Positions 22,130-33,529 of a DNA stretch of 64,000 bases are shown piece after piece (the first letter of the stretch is position 1; each line of letters opens with the position of its first letter). Position numbers and translations under genes: made by a program. This DNA is from Nageia nagi (lineage: Eukaryota; Pinophyta), in NCBI GenBank assembly GCA_050084985.1, contig JBITNC010000001.1:184388001-184452000 (forward strand), given 5' to 3'. The notes below the pieces were generated by a model. That model saw only the letters and a list, made by a program, of their open reading frames with translations. It was not told the origin of the DNA and searched no databases.

Positions 22130-22929
22130 ATCAAAGCTAAATTTAAAACAAATGCATCACAGAATTTGAATTTAATGAAAAAGGCAGAAAAGAATTGAAG
22201 TTTGAATTTGAATTTGGATTGTGCGAAATTTGTGGAACAAAATGCATGATGGAGACAATTTCATGGAATGCAATGATCGCAGGATATGCACAAAATGGGT
22301 TTGCTGAGAAGAACTTGAGACTTTTGAGCAAATGCAATTGTAGGAATAAAGCCAGACTCTGCAACCTTTGCCAGCATTCGTCCAGCATGTGCCACCATGG
22401 GAGTTCTAGAAGAAGGTATAGACATCCATCCAAGAGTATGCAAAACGTGGAAGAATACATTAGGCTCGGGAATTGTTTGACAAGATGCATGATGAGGACA
22501 CAGTTTCCTCGAATGCAAGGATCACAGAATATGCACGGAATGGGTTTCTGAGAAGGACCTTTGCCAGCATTATTCCATCATCTGTTACCATGTGCAACCT
22601 TTAGGAAATTTATGAAAAGTTGGAGAGATTGTCTCAGGTGAGTAGTAGGATACGTTCCAGATACCAGATTTGTTCTGAGAGATGTCAAGGGGGAAGAGAA
22701 AGAACAAATTCTTTGCCACCATAGTGAGAAACTAGCAATTGCTTTTAGGTTGTTAATCACTTCCTCTGGCACAACCATTTGAGTTGTGAAGAACCTTCGA
22801 GCATATGGTAACTGCCATTCTGCAACAAAGTTTCTGTCTTAAATTGTTGCACGAGAAATTGTTGTAAGGGATGCCAACTGTTTTCACCACTTCAAGGATG
22901 GACAGTGTTCTTGTGGTGATTACTGGTGA
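22130..22929 (+). pseudogene. PPR-DYW pseudogene, copy A
   Basis: Remnant of a second PPR-DYW gene in tandem with the first. It shows a PPR repeat end (SWNAMIAGYAQNGFAEKNLR, 22263-22322), a frameshifted repeat with ELFDKMHDEDTVSSNARITE (about 22470-22530), and then a nearly whole DYW domain. That domain has [20 protein letters not shown] (about 22650-22713), [14 protein letters not shown] with an intact HSE at 22720-22728, VVKNLRAYGNCHSATKF, VAREIVVRDANCFHHFKDG, and CSCGDYW followed by the stop TGA at 22927-22929. Two stops interrupt it (TGA 22780-22782, TAA 22840-22842). The first zinc Cys of the CGDCH motif is Tyr. Most of the PPR array is missing. An inverted relative lies at 26130-27590. 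Confidence 0.85.
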
Positions 22930-24639
22930 TTGACTAAAGGATGTTTGCTGTGGAAATGAAATGAAGCTTTTTATATCAAATTATTTATTTTAGCGAAGGC
23001 TTGACTACCATGATCCTATAGTTGTATTGCAGTCAGGCAAGGCTGATAGTTGTATTGCAGAATTGGATCATAACCTCTTTGGGAATTCATCTCAACCTGT
23101 TGTTAGATTGCAAAAACCTTCAAATGTTCAGGGGTTCTTGTGAGCCTTGGGCTTTGCTAAGACATAATCCAAATAATTTTTAATGTTAAACTACACAAGC
23201 TATTGATATAAAATTTCGTTAAGAACATGTTAACCTTGCAAGCTTAGGCCTTTGTTTTTCAATGTTGGGTGATCATTTTACTACCAACCTTGGCATATCC
23301 CCTATTGTATCATGTATATGATTTCTTTAATCAGGGAGCTGGAAGCGACATGCTGGATTTTATGTATATGATTGCTCTATGATTCAGACATTTTGGAGTT
23401 TTTTATATTTTAGGACTGAAGTTCATGTATTTAGTGATAAACAATAGCTGATCAATCTTGGCTATAGATTATCCATTTTTTTGTTTGGATTTAGTTTCTA
23501 ACAGATTATTTTTGAAATCTTGCAAGTTATCAAAAAGTTGCTTTGGATTTATAACTTTTATTCAGGTCTCTTTGGTGACTTTTGTACTAATTTGCAAAGC
23601 AAAATCTTCCTTCCAAGATTTCTGTATATTTGCATGCTAATAATATGATGCAACTCACTTATGCAGTTGAACTTCTCTCAAAGCCAACCATGCATCGACT
23701 GTAGGGGTATAGAGCAGAGAGACAGGAAGCCTTCTCTGAAGGGAAAGAGAGTGAAGAAGGGATTAAAGAGAAAGGATTGCCCCATTGTCTCCATTGAACA
23801 AACATAAAATCTATATAAAAACCTTACCTTTATGACGAAGTTTGTCAATGCGCTTTAATCCCAAGTATTTCTTCTTGCAAATGAAAACAAAAAAGAGAGC
23901 AAGGTTTTTTTGTGAACGGTTTTTTTAATGAAATACTAAGGGGAATGAATCCATGCCAAGTGGAACCAATACACATTGCAATATTATTTCTCTACAGTTG
24001 TACATATATACAGTAAAAACTTTTGCTGACAATGTCTCATAACTCCACCCTTTTATGATTTTAAATAGCAATGGTAAACGGTCCAAACTAGACCATATAT
24101 CAAACTATCCAAACAAGCTAAAGGATGCATAACAACTAAAAGCAACATCAAAATTGTCTGTAACTAATTTTATCTTGATATTAGCTTCTTTTTCATAATC
24201 ATTGGGAATGCTGTCTTCTGAAGTCATTGGCATTGTAGCAAGTTACCTTTCTGAGTCGGTCTCGATGAGCAAGATGCAATTTAGTCATGAATTTAATGAC
24301 TTGCTGTTAATTATTGCTAAATTATTCATTATTGAATTATAACCAGATACTTGATTTATTTTAAATATAAATCAATTTTAAGTATCTATTCAACCATCTT
24401 TACACAGCCTGTAATAGGTGCTTATGCTACTAAGATGCAAGATCTCTCCATCCAACAGTTATTTGCCAATGACGATAGATTGTTTATCATGTTGACGTAA
24501 GATTCAATTATGAGCCCTCATGACCCGTAACAAGAACAACAATAAGGAACCATCCTATACACAAATATCTGAACCATCCTAGATCTCTCCATTCAAACTT
24601 ACAAATCTTGCAGTCAAAGTGTAGGTATATTCAGTGTAT
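22930..24639. other. Intergenic, no firm gene; one possible exon
   Basis: On the plus strand 23668-23809 could be read as a small terminal exon. A pyrimidine/AG acceptor-like ATGCAG is followed by LNFSQSQPCIDCRGIEQRDR, then a Lys/Arg-rich stretch (KGKRVKKGLKRKDC), and a stop at 23807-23809. No family is recognised and no upstream exon is found, so I do not call it. The rest shows no coding signal. Confidence 0.35.
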
Positions 24640-25800
24640 AATTGTTAGTATACAATCCCTTCAAAAATGGAAAAGGCTGTTCAGATGCAATTCGGGGATG
24701 TAGATCAAGGACTTCAGACCACATATGAAAAATATCCTTGAAAATAGCATTAAGAACTCTTGTCATATGTCATGAATGATCTATCGGAATGCAAAAACTG
24801 CTTGCCTCAGATACCTTGTCGAACATCTGACAAGATCTCTGGTCAATACTTTTTGTAAAGCTCCCATCACTTTCATTATGACATATACTAGATCCAACAT
24901 CAACAAGACCATTAAGAAAATCTATGTAGGACCTATCCAAAATATCCATAAAGTTGCATAACGAACTTGTTTGTTCCATGCCTTCAACATAAGCTGGCAT
25001 GGTCAGGCCAGTACAACTTGAGGCCATCTTTCCTCTGTAATCAAATTGTTCTGCAGACTTTGCACTGGACTCCAAAGGGCATTGGTCATGCATCCACCAT
25101 TGTGATTGAGAAACCCCTTTTTGTGCTTAACTGACAATTGACTTAAGAGGACAATTAGTTTCCAAGTTTTTGCTTCCTTTCATTATGGTTGAAGAGTCTT
25201 CACCTGAAAACAACACATCTTAAATATACAGTGAGCTAAAAAAGCCATTGAAAAAAGTTCTAACTATACTATTGATTATTCTACATGGAAGATGACTTTC
25301 AAATTAAGGGGAAAAATAGATTGATTGAGGTCAGCCTCAAATTGATACAGAACAAACAAGGAGGAATCAAATGCAATAATAAAGGCATAATGGTCAATGC
25401 CTGAAGTAGTAGCCCCAAGAGAGTCTTCGGCTAGATAACGAACATGATTCTTCCATTGTTGAAGCTCTCTTAAATTGGACTCCATCAACTTCAACTTCAT
25501 CTCAAGCTCCAAAATTTTTCTCCTTGTTTTTCTACAAAATCATGTAAATGCATGTCTAACTCATATGGTGAAACACCCTAATCATTCCCATGAGAAACAT
25601 CTAACGGCACCTCTAGCATCTCGTTCTCAGAACAACTACAATGGCCTGGCAAACGGTAAGTACAAAGGCCACCCTCCACTACAGCAATAGAGGACTGCAA
25701 TTTATTAAAGCCCACAAAAGATTTAGGATGCATCCCATATATAATACAATTTGATACACCATGTTTAGGGAAATCTATAACTGATTTTAAACACCTGTAA
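24640..25800 (-). pseudogene. Unidentified minus-strand gene fragment (at least two coding-like blocks, broken)
   Basis: Not recognised. The upstream block (about 25800-25510) reads SVIDFPKHGVSNCIIYGMHP, KSFVGFNKLQSSIAVVEGG, CTYRLPGHCSCSENEMLEV and YELDMHLHDFVEKQGEK, with one stop (after SHGND). A one-base frame change then leads into 25512-25276: LELEMKLKLMESNLRELQQW, KNHVRYLAEDSLG, a charged helical segment. The second block (25093-24640) reads CPLESSAKSAEQFDYRGKMA through VSEASSFCIPIDHS, a stop, then VLNAIFKDIFHMWSEVLDLH and PRIASEQPFPFLKGLY. Composition is that of ordinary host protein, not transposon. An intron could explain part of the gaps, but the internal stops suggest a decayed gene. 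It lies between the inverted PPR pseudogenes. Confidence 0.45.
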
Positions 25801-26269
25801 TTCTAAATAATCTTGAACTAATAATATTCTTGCCAATAGAGCACTATTCAAGGACAGGTTCTAAATCAACAACTAAAAGTCTTGAAGTAAAAATATTGAT
25901 TTCTTAGCGATAAGTTGATAACCAGGAAATCAAATCATGCAGGAAAGATGAAAACATACACTTACATGGTGCAGAAGTACTACATCTCCTTTTCAAAATA
26001 CATATCAGGTAAAAATTGTATCAGATACAAAATTGTATGGCCAAGCAAGTACTCGGAAAAAATACTGAGAATTTGAAAGTGTCATTGGAAGCTCAGAAGC
26101 TCTTAGTAAATCACTTTTTAGATAATTCCCCTAGCTCTTCCTCGACATCTCGCAGAACAAATCTCGTATGTGGAACGTATTCTACTACTCACTTGAGACA
26201 ATCTTTCCAACTCTTCATAAATTTCCTAAAGGTTGCACATGGTTACACATGATGGAAGAATGCTGGCAA

Positions 26270-26797
26270 AGGTCTTAGTTTTTTGGAGCCTAAAATTGCT
26301 AATTTTAATTATTTGTTTTTTCTATCAATAACCACCTCCAGCGAACTGATTGTTTTTTTAAATTTTAGTGTGTTGCGTGGATAGAATTTTATGGCTGTTC
26401 AAGCCATATTGTAGCCTACTTTTTATAAGTAAGAGAGAGGATTCTATTGTTTGTATGCTCCAGAATTATTGTGCAAGGTGCAAGATTGAGTTTGAGAGAG
26501 GATTGTTGATGAGAAGAAGAGCAAGGAGAGACTAGCGTGTGAGGGTTACAGACTCTATTTCTGAGAGGATTGATTGTAACGTTGTTGCAAGGGAGATCCC
26601 TTTGAGGAGTAATAGAAGGAGGACTGTTTTGTGGAGTAACCCATATTCTGGGTGAACCACTACACATGCTGTGTTTGTTTCTGATTACTGTTGTGTACAT
26701 TGTTTCTCTGATATTGTCTATTTTGCTTTTATATTGAATCTCTGATATATATTGCTCTAAGAAATCTTTTATTTAATCGGTAAATCCCAACAAGGTC
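26270..26797 (-). mobile_element. Solo LTR inserted in PPR copy B, with perfect TSD AGGTC
   Basis: 518-bp insertion (26275-26792) flanked by AGGTC at 26270-26274 and 26793-26797. Copy A at about 22550-22570 is the empty site: it has a single AGGTC in the same context (reverse complement of GGACCTTTGCCAGCA). On the minus strand the LTR starts TGTTGGGATTTACCG and ends CCAAAAAACTAA (the final CA has mutated). It contains GGTTCACCCAGAATATGGGT, similar to the motif in the LTR at 37805-38425. Confidence 0.9.
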
Positions 26798-27124
26798 CTC
26801 AGAAAACCCATTCAGTGCATATTCTGCGAAACTGTTTTTGCATATGCATCTTGTCAAACATTCCTAGCCTTCTGTATTCTTCTACATTTTGCATACATGC
26901 TATCAGGGCAATCACAACCACAACATTCGATGAAAAACCATTTTCAACTACTTTTGGATTGATGTCCATAACTTCTTCTAGAACTCCCATGGTGGTACAC
27001 GCTGGAAGAATGCTGGCAAAGGTTGCTGGCTTTACTCCTTGAATTGCATTTGCTCAAAAATTTCAAGTCTTTCTCAAAAAACCCATTTCGTGCATATCCT
27101 GCCATCATTGCATTCCTTGAAATT

Positions 27125-27464
27125 GGATGGAGCATATTCAACCTTGCATCGCCCCCTGATAACACACATCTATAAAATAAAAAAATTCCTGGGGTAAAAT
27201 TGTTGTGGTATTATGCGAGTAGAATTACCGTGCTATTATACCTTATAAAAAAAAAATGAATACCATGGTGATTCTAGATAAAAAAAAATGAATACCATGG
27301 TTGTTCTAGACAATACCATGATGATTATCCTTAATTTTTTTTTTTAAATAAATCAGAATCCGAAAATTTGGTGAACCCTACCATTATTCATCAACCGAAG
27401 TCCGACATTGTCAAAAAATTGCATTCGTGCAGGGGACGATGCGAAAGTTGAATATACTTCATCC
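27125..27464. repeat. Foldback with imperfect 34-bp inverted ends inside PPR copy B
   Basis: The left arm 27125-27158 (GGATGGAGCATATTCAACCT...CCCCTG) is the inverted copy of 27430-27464 (CAGGGGACGATGCGAAAGTT...CATCC), with a few mismatches. The interior is AT-rich. Copy A lacks the corresponding extra sequence. It is either a small TIR element or a template-switch product. Confidence 0.55.
27249..27310 (+). repeat. Two tandem units of about 30 bp
   Basis: AAAATGAATACCATGG followed by TGATTCTAGA (27249-27278) is repeated as AAAATGAATACCATGG plus TTGTTCTAGA (27281-27310). A partial third copy (AATACCATGATGATT) lies at 27312-27326. Confidence 0.75.
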
Positions 27465-27590
27465 ACGAAACATGCATTTTGTTCCACAAATCCCTATATT
27501 CGAAATTCATGTTCAAATTTCAATTCTCTTCCGACTTTTTCATTAAATTCAAGTTCTGTGATGCATTTTTTTAAAATTTATCTTTGTAAA

Positions 27591-30330
27591 AACCCTTCGC
27601 GATTACTCGTGATTAGGTAGAAAACTTTTCGGATTCTGCAAAAACTCTTCACAATTTCGTAAGATTCTTTAGCTTTGCAGAAAACTTTTCGCGATTCTAT
27701 TGAAAACTTCTCGGAAACTCTTGCGGTTTTGCAAGATTTTTTTAACGTTTTTGAGAGCGGAGCGTAGGAGCCGAGGGAGCGGAGCAGAGCAGAGAGTTGC
27801 AAAATCGCGATGGGATTTTGCTTGAATGGATGGGGAAAGTTTTTGTCGGAAAGCGAATGACCCACTAAAACATGCATGGAGGAATCGTGAAACTGTTTGA
27901 ACAAATGTCTAATGCCATTTTGATGTACAAGTATAATTTTTTGTGAGCATTGGTGATTTTTTTTTTAAATGGTGAATCATCCATTTTCTAGGAAAAAGGG
28001 AAAGTTAATCTTTTATAATTGGTGATTTTCTTAATTGCTATTTCAAAATTTTAATTTCCTTTTTATATTGATTTTCTCCTAAGTTAGTGTATATTGTATT
28101 ATTATAATTGGCTATTGAATTCATGATGTGTGAAAGCTTTCATCATATGTAATGTTTTGCGAGTATATTGAATTTTTTTTTTACTATGTATGGTTGCTTC
28201 TATTATAATTAGCTATTGAACCTAAAAATTATTAAAGAACAAATTCAGAGTTACAAATTCAAAGTTATAGTTGATGAAATTAAAAATTATAAAAAATCAT
28301 CCTACATGTCCTATCAAATGCTATAATATAATTTTTTTTAAATATAAATAAATTAATTACAATATATTTGGTAAAATTTTATAATGCATCTTCCTATACC
28401 ATTAAAATTTCTTGCAAGATGCAATTAAGCAATTTGTTGATGTCAGTAATAAATATGGTAATATATTGATTAAGAGATTTCTTGAACCAACATTTCTTTG
28501 AGGAGTGAAATTTGATGTAAAGATTGTTTCTTTTAGTATGATCTAGTGGAGGGGTTCTTTAATGTTATGGGTTCTTTGATGGTATGATTTGAAGTAAAAT
28601 TATTCTTTTTCTCAATTTGCTTGTATAATTTGAACATAAATTTATTAAAAAAAAAATCAGTAATTTAACATGTATGAGGTAATAAATTCATGTAAACAAT
28701 TATATTTTAAATTTTTTGTACTTGTTTATTGCATAAAGTTAATGAATGTACATAGTAATAATTGTAAGATAAAAATGTAATAATGAGTAATTGATAAAGT
28801 CAAATCAATCTTATAATCATTTTAGAGTCAAACATCTCAGACCAACAAGTACAAGTAGGCTTCATCTTCTCTTTGTAGTTTTATCAATAGTCTCAATCAT
28901 AGTCATCTAATTTATTTGGTGAAACCTTAGTTAGTTTAAGGACCTAATAAACTATCAAGCTTAAAGTTGTAACCCTCTTTAGGCATAAGCCCTAAACTAA
29001 CCATACAAATTCGAAGGTTTTCCTTTAAATGTGTTTCAAGTTTGAAAGTGTGGAGCTAAGGAAGGGATATCGTCACTCATCAACAAACCTTTAAAAATGT
29101 ATGGATATAAGCATACAACAATAACATAACATCTTATAAACATGTACTTATGATTTGATGTATGTAAAATTAGATAATTATTGGTGGATGATAAATTGAG
29201 TACATTATTTTAGCTTACATTACTAAATAAAATATTTGAAATATATGTATTTAAAAGTGTTAAGAAGTAAGAGATGTCTATTTTGAAAAGTCTATCCTAA
29301 TATCTATAATTTTGATGTAAAATAAAAATCTCAAGATTTCAACAATTTAATCCAAATATATACTAAAATTACTTTTAATATATTTTCATCACTTATTCTA
29401 TTGAGAATTATATATAAATATTACATCAACTTAATTAACTTTAAAATCAATTTTTATTATATAATCAAAATGTATATCATCAATTATTTTTTTTATACAA
29501 GAACCCAAGACCTACAAATCATTTCTTTACTCTATTTCACACATTGTGTCTCTTCTTTGGTTTGCACATAGTGTCTTTTCTCTACATATGGTAGATTTAT
29601 TTTTATTTTTAAATTCCAAAGCTATCATATACTTTATTGATGGTTTCAATTTTGTTCTTTACATGCATACTTCCTTCTTTTGACCGTTGATGTACCTAAA
29701 ACCCTAGTATTTTATCATTCTCATTTTGAAAAGGGGCAATTTGTATCCTTCAACTTGCAATCGCTTTCGGGAATACAAGTGTTTTATCTTCCCTAAGCAT
29801 TAAGCCTATTTTGTTCATGGTTTTTATAAGGCTTTATGTTCTCTATGCAGCCTCTCTCAACTGTGGACATGTTTGAAACTCCAAGTATCTACCACCTTTT
29901 AAAATTTTATCATTTCTTACCCTTTAGTAATGTTGAAACAAGTGGCCTTTGCTCATCTTACTCCATTATGTTAAGAGTTTTTGAGCCTACTCGAAAGTTC
30001 CCTAGCTATTAGATAAACAAGCTTGCAAGTTTAGTGAGTCATAAAGAATCCTAGAGCACTTGAAACTCTTGAAGAAAACCCTTGAAGTGAACATTAAAAC
30101 CCTAGAAGCACATAAGTTTAGAGATCAAGATATGTAGATGCATGAGTGAAGGAATAAAAGCACAAGCATATACATGTGGAATGAACATCATTAGTGGAGT
30201 TATCTAAATAAGGGTTAGATCAGCTCCCCTAATAACTGGCATTTCTTAGAACTTCTAACAACTCCATGCACTTCTTATTGGTATTGGTGGGGCCAATCCT
30301 CTTTTTGATAAATAGTCAATCCCTATAGGC
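27591..30330. other. Intergenic DNA, nothing recognised
   Basis: A 108-codon minus-strand frame at 27578-27904 has no family features. A purine-rich GGAGCGGAGC-type stretch at 27757-27800 stands out by composition. From about 28000 the sequence is very AT-rich with no coding similarity. Confidence 0.5.
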
Positions 30331-30520
30331 CATCCATCCAAGCACATTTGCAAAGCAATTTAATACAAATTATCAAAGAGTTTCCTTTCACTATGGGACA
30401 TCCATCCAATCTTATTCACAAAGTTATTATATACACATTTGTGAAGAGTTTCCTTTAACCACAAGCCATCCATCTAATCATAGTTGTGAAGCTATTCATA
30501 CACATTTGTGAAGAGTTTCC
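30331..30520 (+). repeat. Three diverged tandem units of about 70 bp
   Basis: Units start CATCCATC at 30331, 30399 and 30477, and each carries GAAGAGTTTCCT or AAAGAGTTTCCT near the end. Shorter echoes (CATGAAGAGATTAT) continue to about 30570. No coding meaning is visible. Confidence 0.65.
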
Positions 30521-30899
30521 TACACATACATGAAGAGATTATTTGAACATTCATGAAGAGATTATATGAACATTTGTAAAGTGATTCATGAGAATTTATG
30601 AAGCAATTTTGTAATATCAACGATATGATTTTACAAAACCAAATTTAAAAAAAAAAATCCCAACATGCATCTCGATGAACATCTTATCATCTTGCATGAT
30701 AAAAATGATGCCACCAACCCTATTCAATGCTCATTTCAAAACCCAAAAAGTTGAAGCATTCATGGAGGAGCATCTTTCAAATCGTAGTAGAGAAGATTCT
30801 AGTATCACTCCTCTCATATCATTGCATTCAAGTGCTACAGGCAAGATTTTCTTCAATTTATTTCAATTATTATAATGTATAAAATTATGTTTACCTCAT

Positions 30900-31180
30900 A
30901 CATGAAGTTTGAATTGATTCCAAGTTCTTGTGGATTCTCTTCCATATTTTGTATGCATGTTTATCAAGGCAATCAAAATCATAGAATTCAATGAAAACAA
31001 GGTGAAGGTAAGCATTTGTAGAAAACCTATTTTATGCATATCTTGTAATCATTGCATCCATGAAACTCAATATGCATCATGCATCTTGTAAAATAATCCT
31101 TAAGACTTGTGTATTCTCCCAAATTTTGCAAACTTATCTATTAGGGCATTCACAACCATAATATTTGATGGATTATATAA
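30900..31180 (-). pseudogene. PPR relic, two repeats
   Basis: Minus-strand reading gives NIMVVNALIDKFAKFGRIHK, a stop, and GLFYKMHDAY (31175-31060). A second repeat reads SMILIALINMHTKYGR near 30950-30995. The DNA is recognisably similar to copy B around 26850-26930. Only this fragment is left. Confidence 0.65.
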
Positions 31181-32663
31181 TAAAATGGATCTTTGAAAGT
31201 CTTATAGACCAAACTTTTCACTTTTATAACTAAAGAATTCCAATAAATAAATCAAATCTAGATAATATTTTTTAGTAGTTAAATATACAAAACATGGTCT
31301 AATTTTATCCAAATAAATTCTTAGTATTTTTATCCATTATATGTGCAAAATTTGCATCAACCTATAAATAAGTTACTAAATAGAATTTGAGTCCATATGG
31401 TTGATGTAAACATAGGCAAAAGATAATAGGATGATTCCAAACAAAATGATTGCAAAAAATGATAACACAAAGATCAAAGTACAATTAAGAGTTTTTATGC
31501 CCTTTTCTTACCAAAGTACTAGGTTACTTGTAAGCCTATCTCTAAAAACATTTTCCCTTAATTTTTTCTCCTTGCATTTTTATGATTCTTTCACCCGCTT
31601 CTTTGGCTCTACAATTTATGATTATACAAAATTCCAAAAAAATGGAGCTATATGCTTGATTGAAAAAATTGTTGAGTTTAAGGAATTTTGATGTTCTCAT
31701 AAGTTAATGAATATCTTGATGAATGATTTTAGTAATTCATAATTTCCAACTTTTTGATGAAACCCATCCTTATTCTTCAAAGTTGAATGCTTGGTTGATT
31801 CCTCATTGCCAATGTTGTTCTTGTAGGCACTTTAAGTCTACTTTAGTAATTCATTAAAATCTATATTAACACCATTATCCTCCATTTAGCTATTCTTATG
31901 ATGCCTCTCCTAGTATCTCTTTAAGGGATGTGTTAAGTTCAACATTTCTTTCATGGAGGACATTTTAAAAATACATTTAGTTCACTTTGACCTCTCTTTG
32001 GGAGTCTCTTCAGCAACAAGATGGTTTTTTTATGTAGAAATCTATAGATACTAAATTTCATCATCATTCAATCATACTATATCTACCTTCAGGTTGTACT
32101 ATTTTTAGATGCCTTATCTATTTTATGAATTTGCTTTTGATTATTGTGTGTAACCTTATGTAAGATGCTTAGATCTATATGCACAAGAGGTTGAATATTT
32201 TTAGCCATAGGATTTCGGGTCCATTTGGTTAAGGAAATTTTATAGCACACTACATATGGTTTGAAATTTGAGTACCCTTGTTAGATGATATTCTCACATT
32301 GAAGCTCTCTCTTATGTACCCAAACATTGAAAAAATATTAGGTTTTCAATTAGCTTGCACCTCTCCTTCAATACAAACTTTAAATTTGATATCTCTCTAA
32401 AGGATGTGTTCATTATTTCAAAAATATTACATTTACTAGAATGGTAAAGGGTAAGAAGTTGGTCAAGAAATTCAGACTTCCTATTGTCAATTTATATTAT
32501 TTTGTTAATCTTTTTCATAGTCCTCTAATCTACAAAGAGGTATAACTATGAAAAAATCTATGTTACTTCTTCTTATATAATGGATTTCAGAAAACTACAT
32601 TTTTAAAGAATTTTGTAATTATCATAGAACTTCAAGTCATATAAAAACAAATTGTAGTCATTT
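31181..32663. other. AT-rich intergenic DNA, nothing recognised
   Basis: Open frames such as 31431-31691 give Phe/Leu/Ser-rich peptides without family features. No LTR pair or repeat was found. Confidence 0.45.
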
Positions 32664-33386
32664 TTTATCTGAATTGGATTGTTAGGTTGATCTCTACAGG
32701 AACAGTACTCATCCCAGAGGTATTTGTTCTTGGAGATTGATAAAAAATTGAAATCTAGCGGTGATTGGTGATAAAAACCATGTTGTTAATAGTCTAAGTA
32801 TACTATTTTTAGGTTATTAACAACCTTCATTTTGATGATTCAATAGTGGAAGTTGAAGGGGCATCAACAGTTCAAATAATTGATTAGTTTAGGATCATTA
32901 AATGACATCTTGGAGATGTTTCCATGCATATTTTAAGGCATGCTACTCTCTTGATTCTTCAATCAGAACTTGGAGAATTTTGGGGTTTTGGGATTGAAAG
33001 ATTTAAAGGAAGGCTAAGAATTATTCTAAAATTTTTATAGTTCTAAAGTTGTTCTTCTTGCTGTAGGAGATTGCAGTAGTGTTGTAAGAGATGGTATTGC
33101 CATTATTTTTAATGATATTTCTCTATATGCATGTAATATTGTAATGTCCATAGATAATGAGAAGAGAAGGCTCTAATTCCATGCTAGATTAGCCCACATT
33201 GGATGAATTGAAGTTAATTTTTATGTTGATCTTCTTATGTGATTGAGATTTTTAATTTGTAGTTTTACATTGTGCAATTTTGAATTTATATGTAATTTGA
33301 TGCACCTCATAATGGTTGATATTTTTTCATTCGAATTTCTAAGTGAGGATACACATATGTTATAAGCAAATGATGATTATGGATCA
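32664..33386 (+). repeat. 5' LTR of gypsy element 1
   Basis: About 723 bp, homologous to 38664-39391 and to both LTRs of element 2. The terminal TG is mutated (TTTATCT before GAATTGG); it ends GATTATGGATCA. Confidence 0.85.
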
Positions 33387-33388
33387 CA

Positions 33389-33400
33389 TGGTATCAGAGC
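33389..33400 (+). promoter_or_regulatory. Primer-binding site of gypsy element 1
   Basis: TGGTATCAGAGC, a perfect match to the plant initiator-Met tRNA primer site, two bases after the 5' LTR. Confidence 0.92.
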
Positions 33401-33529
33401 TTGTGTGCACAAAATTTTATGGATTTTAGGCTACCAGTAGCATGCTTTTTTATGTTCAAGAGGTGATCTTAAAGACCAAAATTGATTTTAGAGGATTTTG
33501 AGATTGGTTAAAGGTGTAGAGTGACTAAA

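Larger units (their letters stand above)
26130..27590 (-). pseudogene. PPR pseudogene, copy B (inverted relative of copy A)
   Basis: Minus-strand PPR remnant homologous to 22130-22690. Upstream it shares the sequence around GTGATGCATTTTTTTAAAAT (27560 region) and GGAACAAAATGCATG. Repeats read SRNAMMAGYARNGFFEKDLK (about 27110-27050), MGVLEEVMDINPKVVENGF (26990 onward), VVVIALIACMQNVEEYRRLG and MFDKMHMQKQF. Below the solo LTR it continues with the copy A segment that precedes the DYW domain and stops at about 26130, so the deaminase is lost. Two extra segments interrupt it: a solo LTR (26275-26792) and a foldback (27125-27464). Confidence 0.8.

Noticed and set aside
27578-27904. 108-codon minus-strand ORF
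   Set aside because: No recognisable domain or homologue in the window. It overlaps the end of PPR copy B and a low-complexity stretch, so it is probably chance.
31800-32500. Possible copia or LINE relic
   Set aside because: Phrases such as AAGGGATGTGTTAAG resemble transposon spacer sequence, but no catalytic or zinc motif could be read on either strand.
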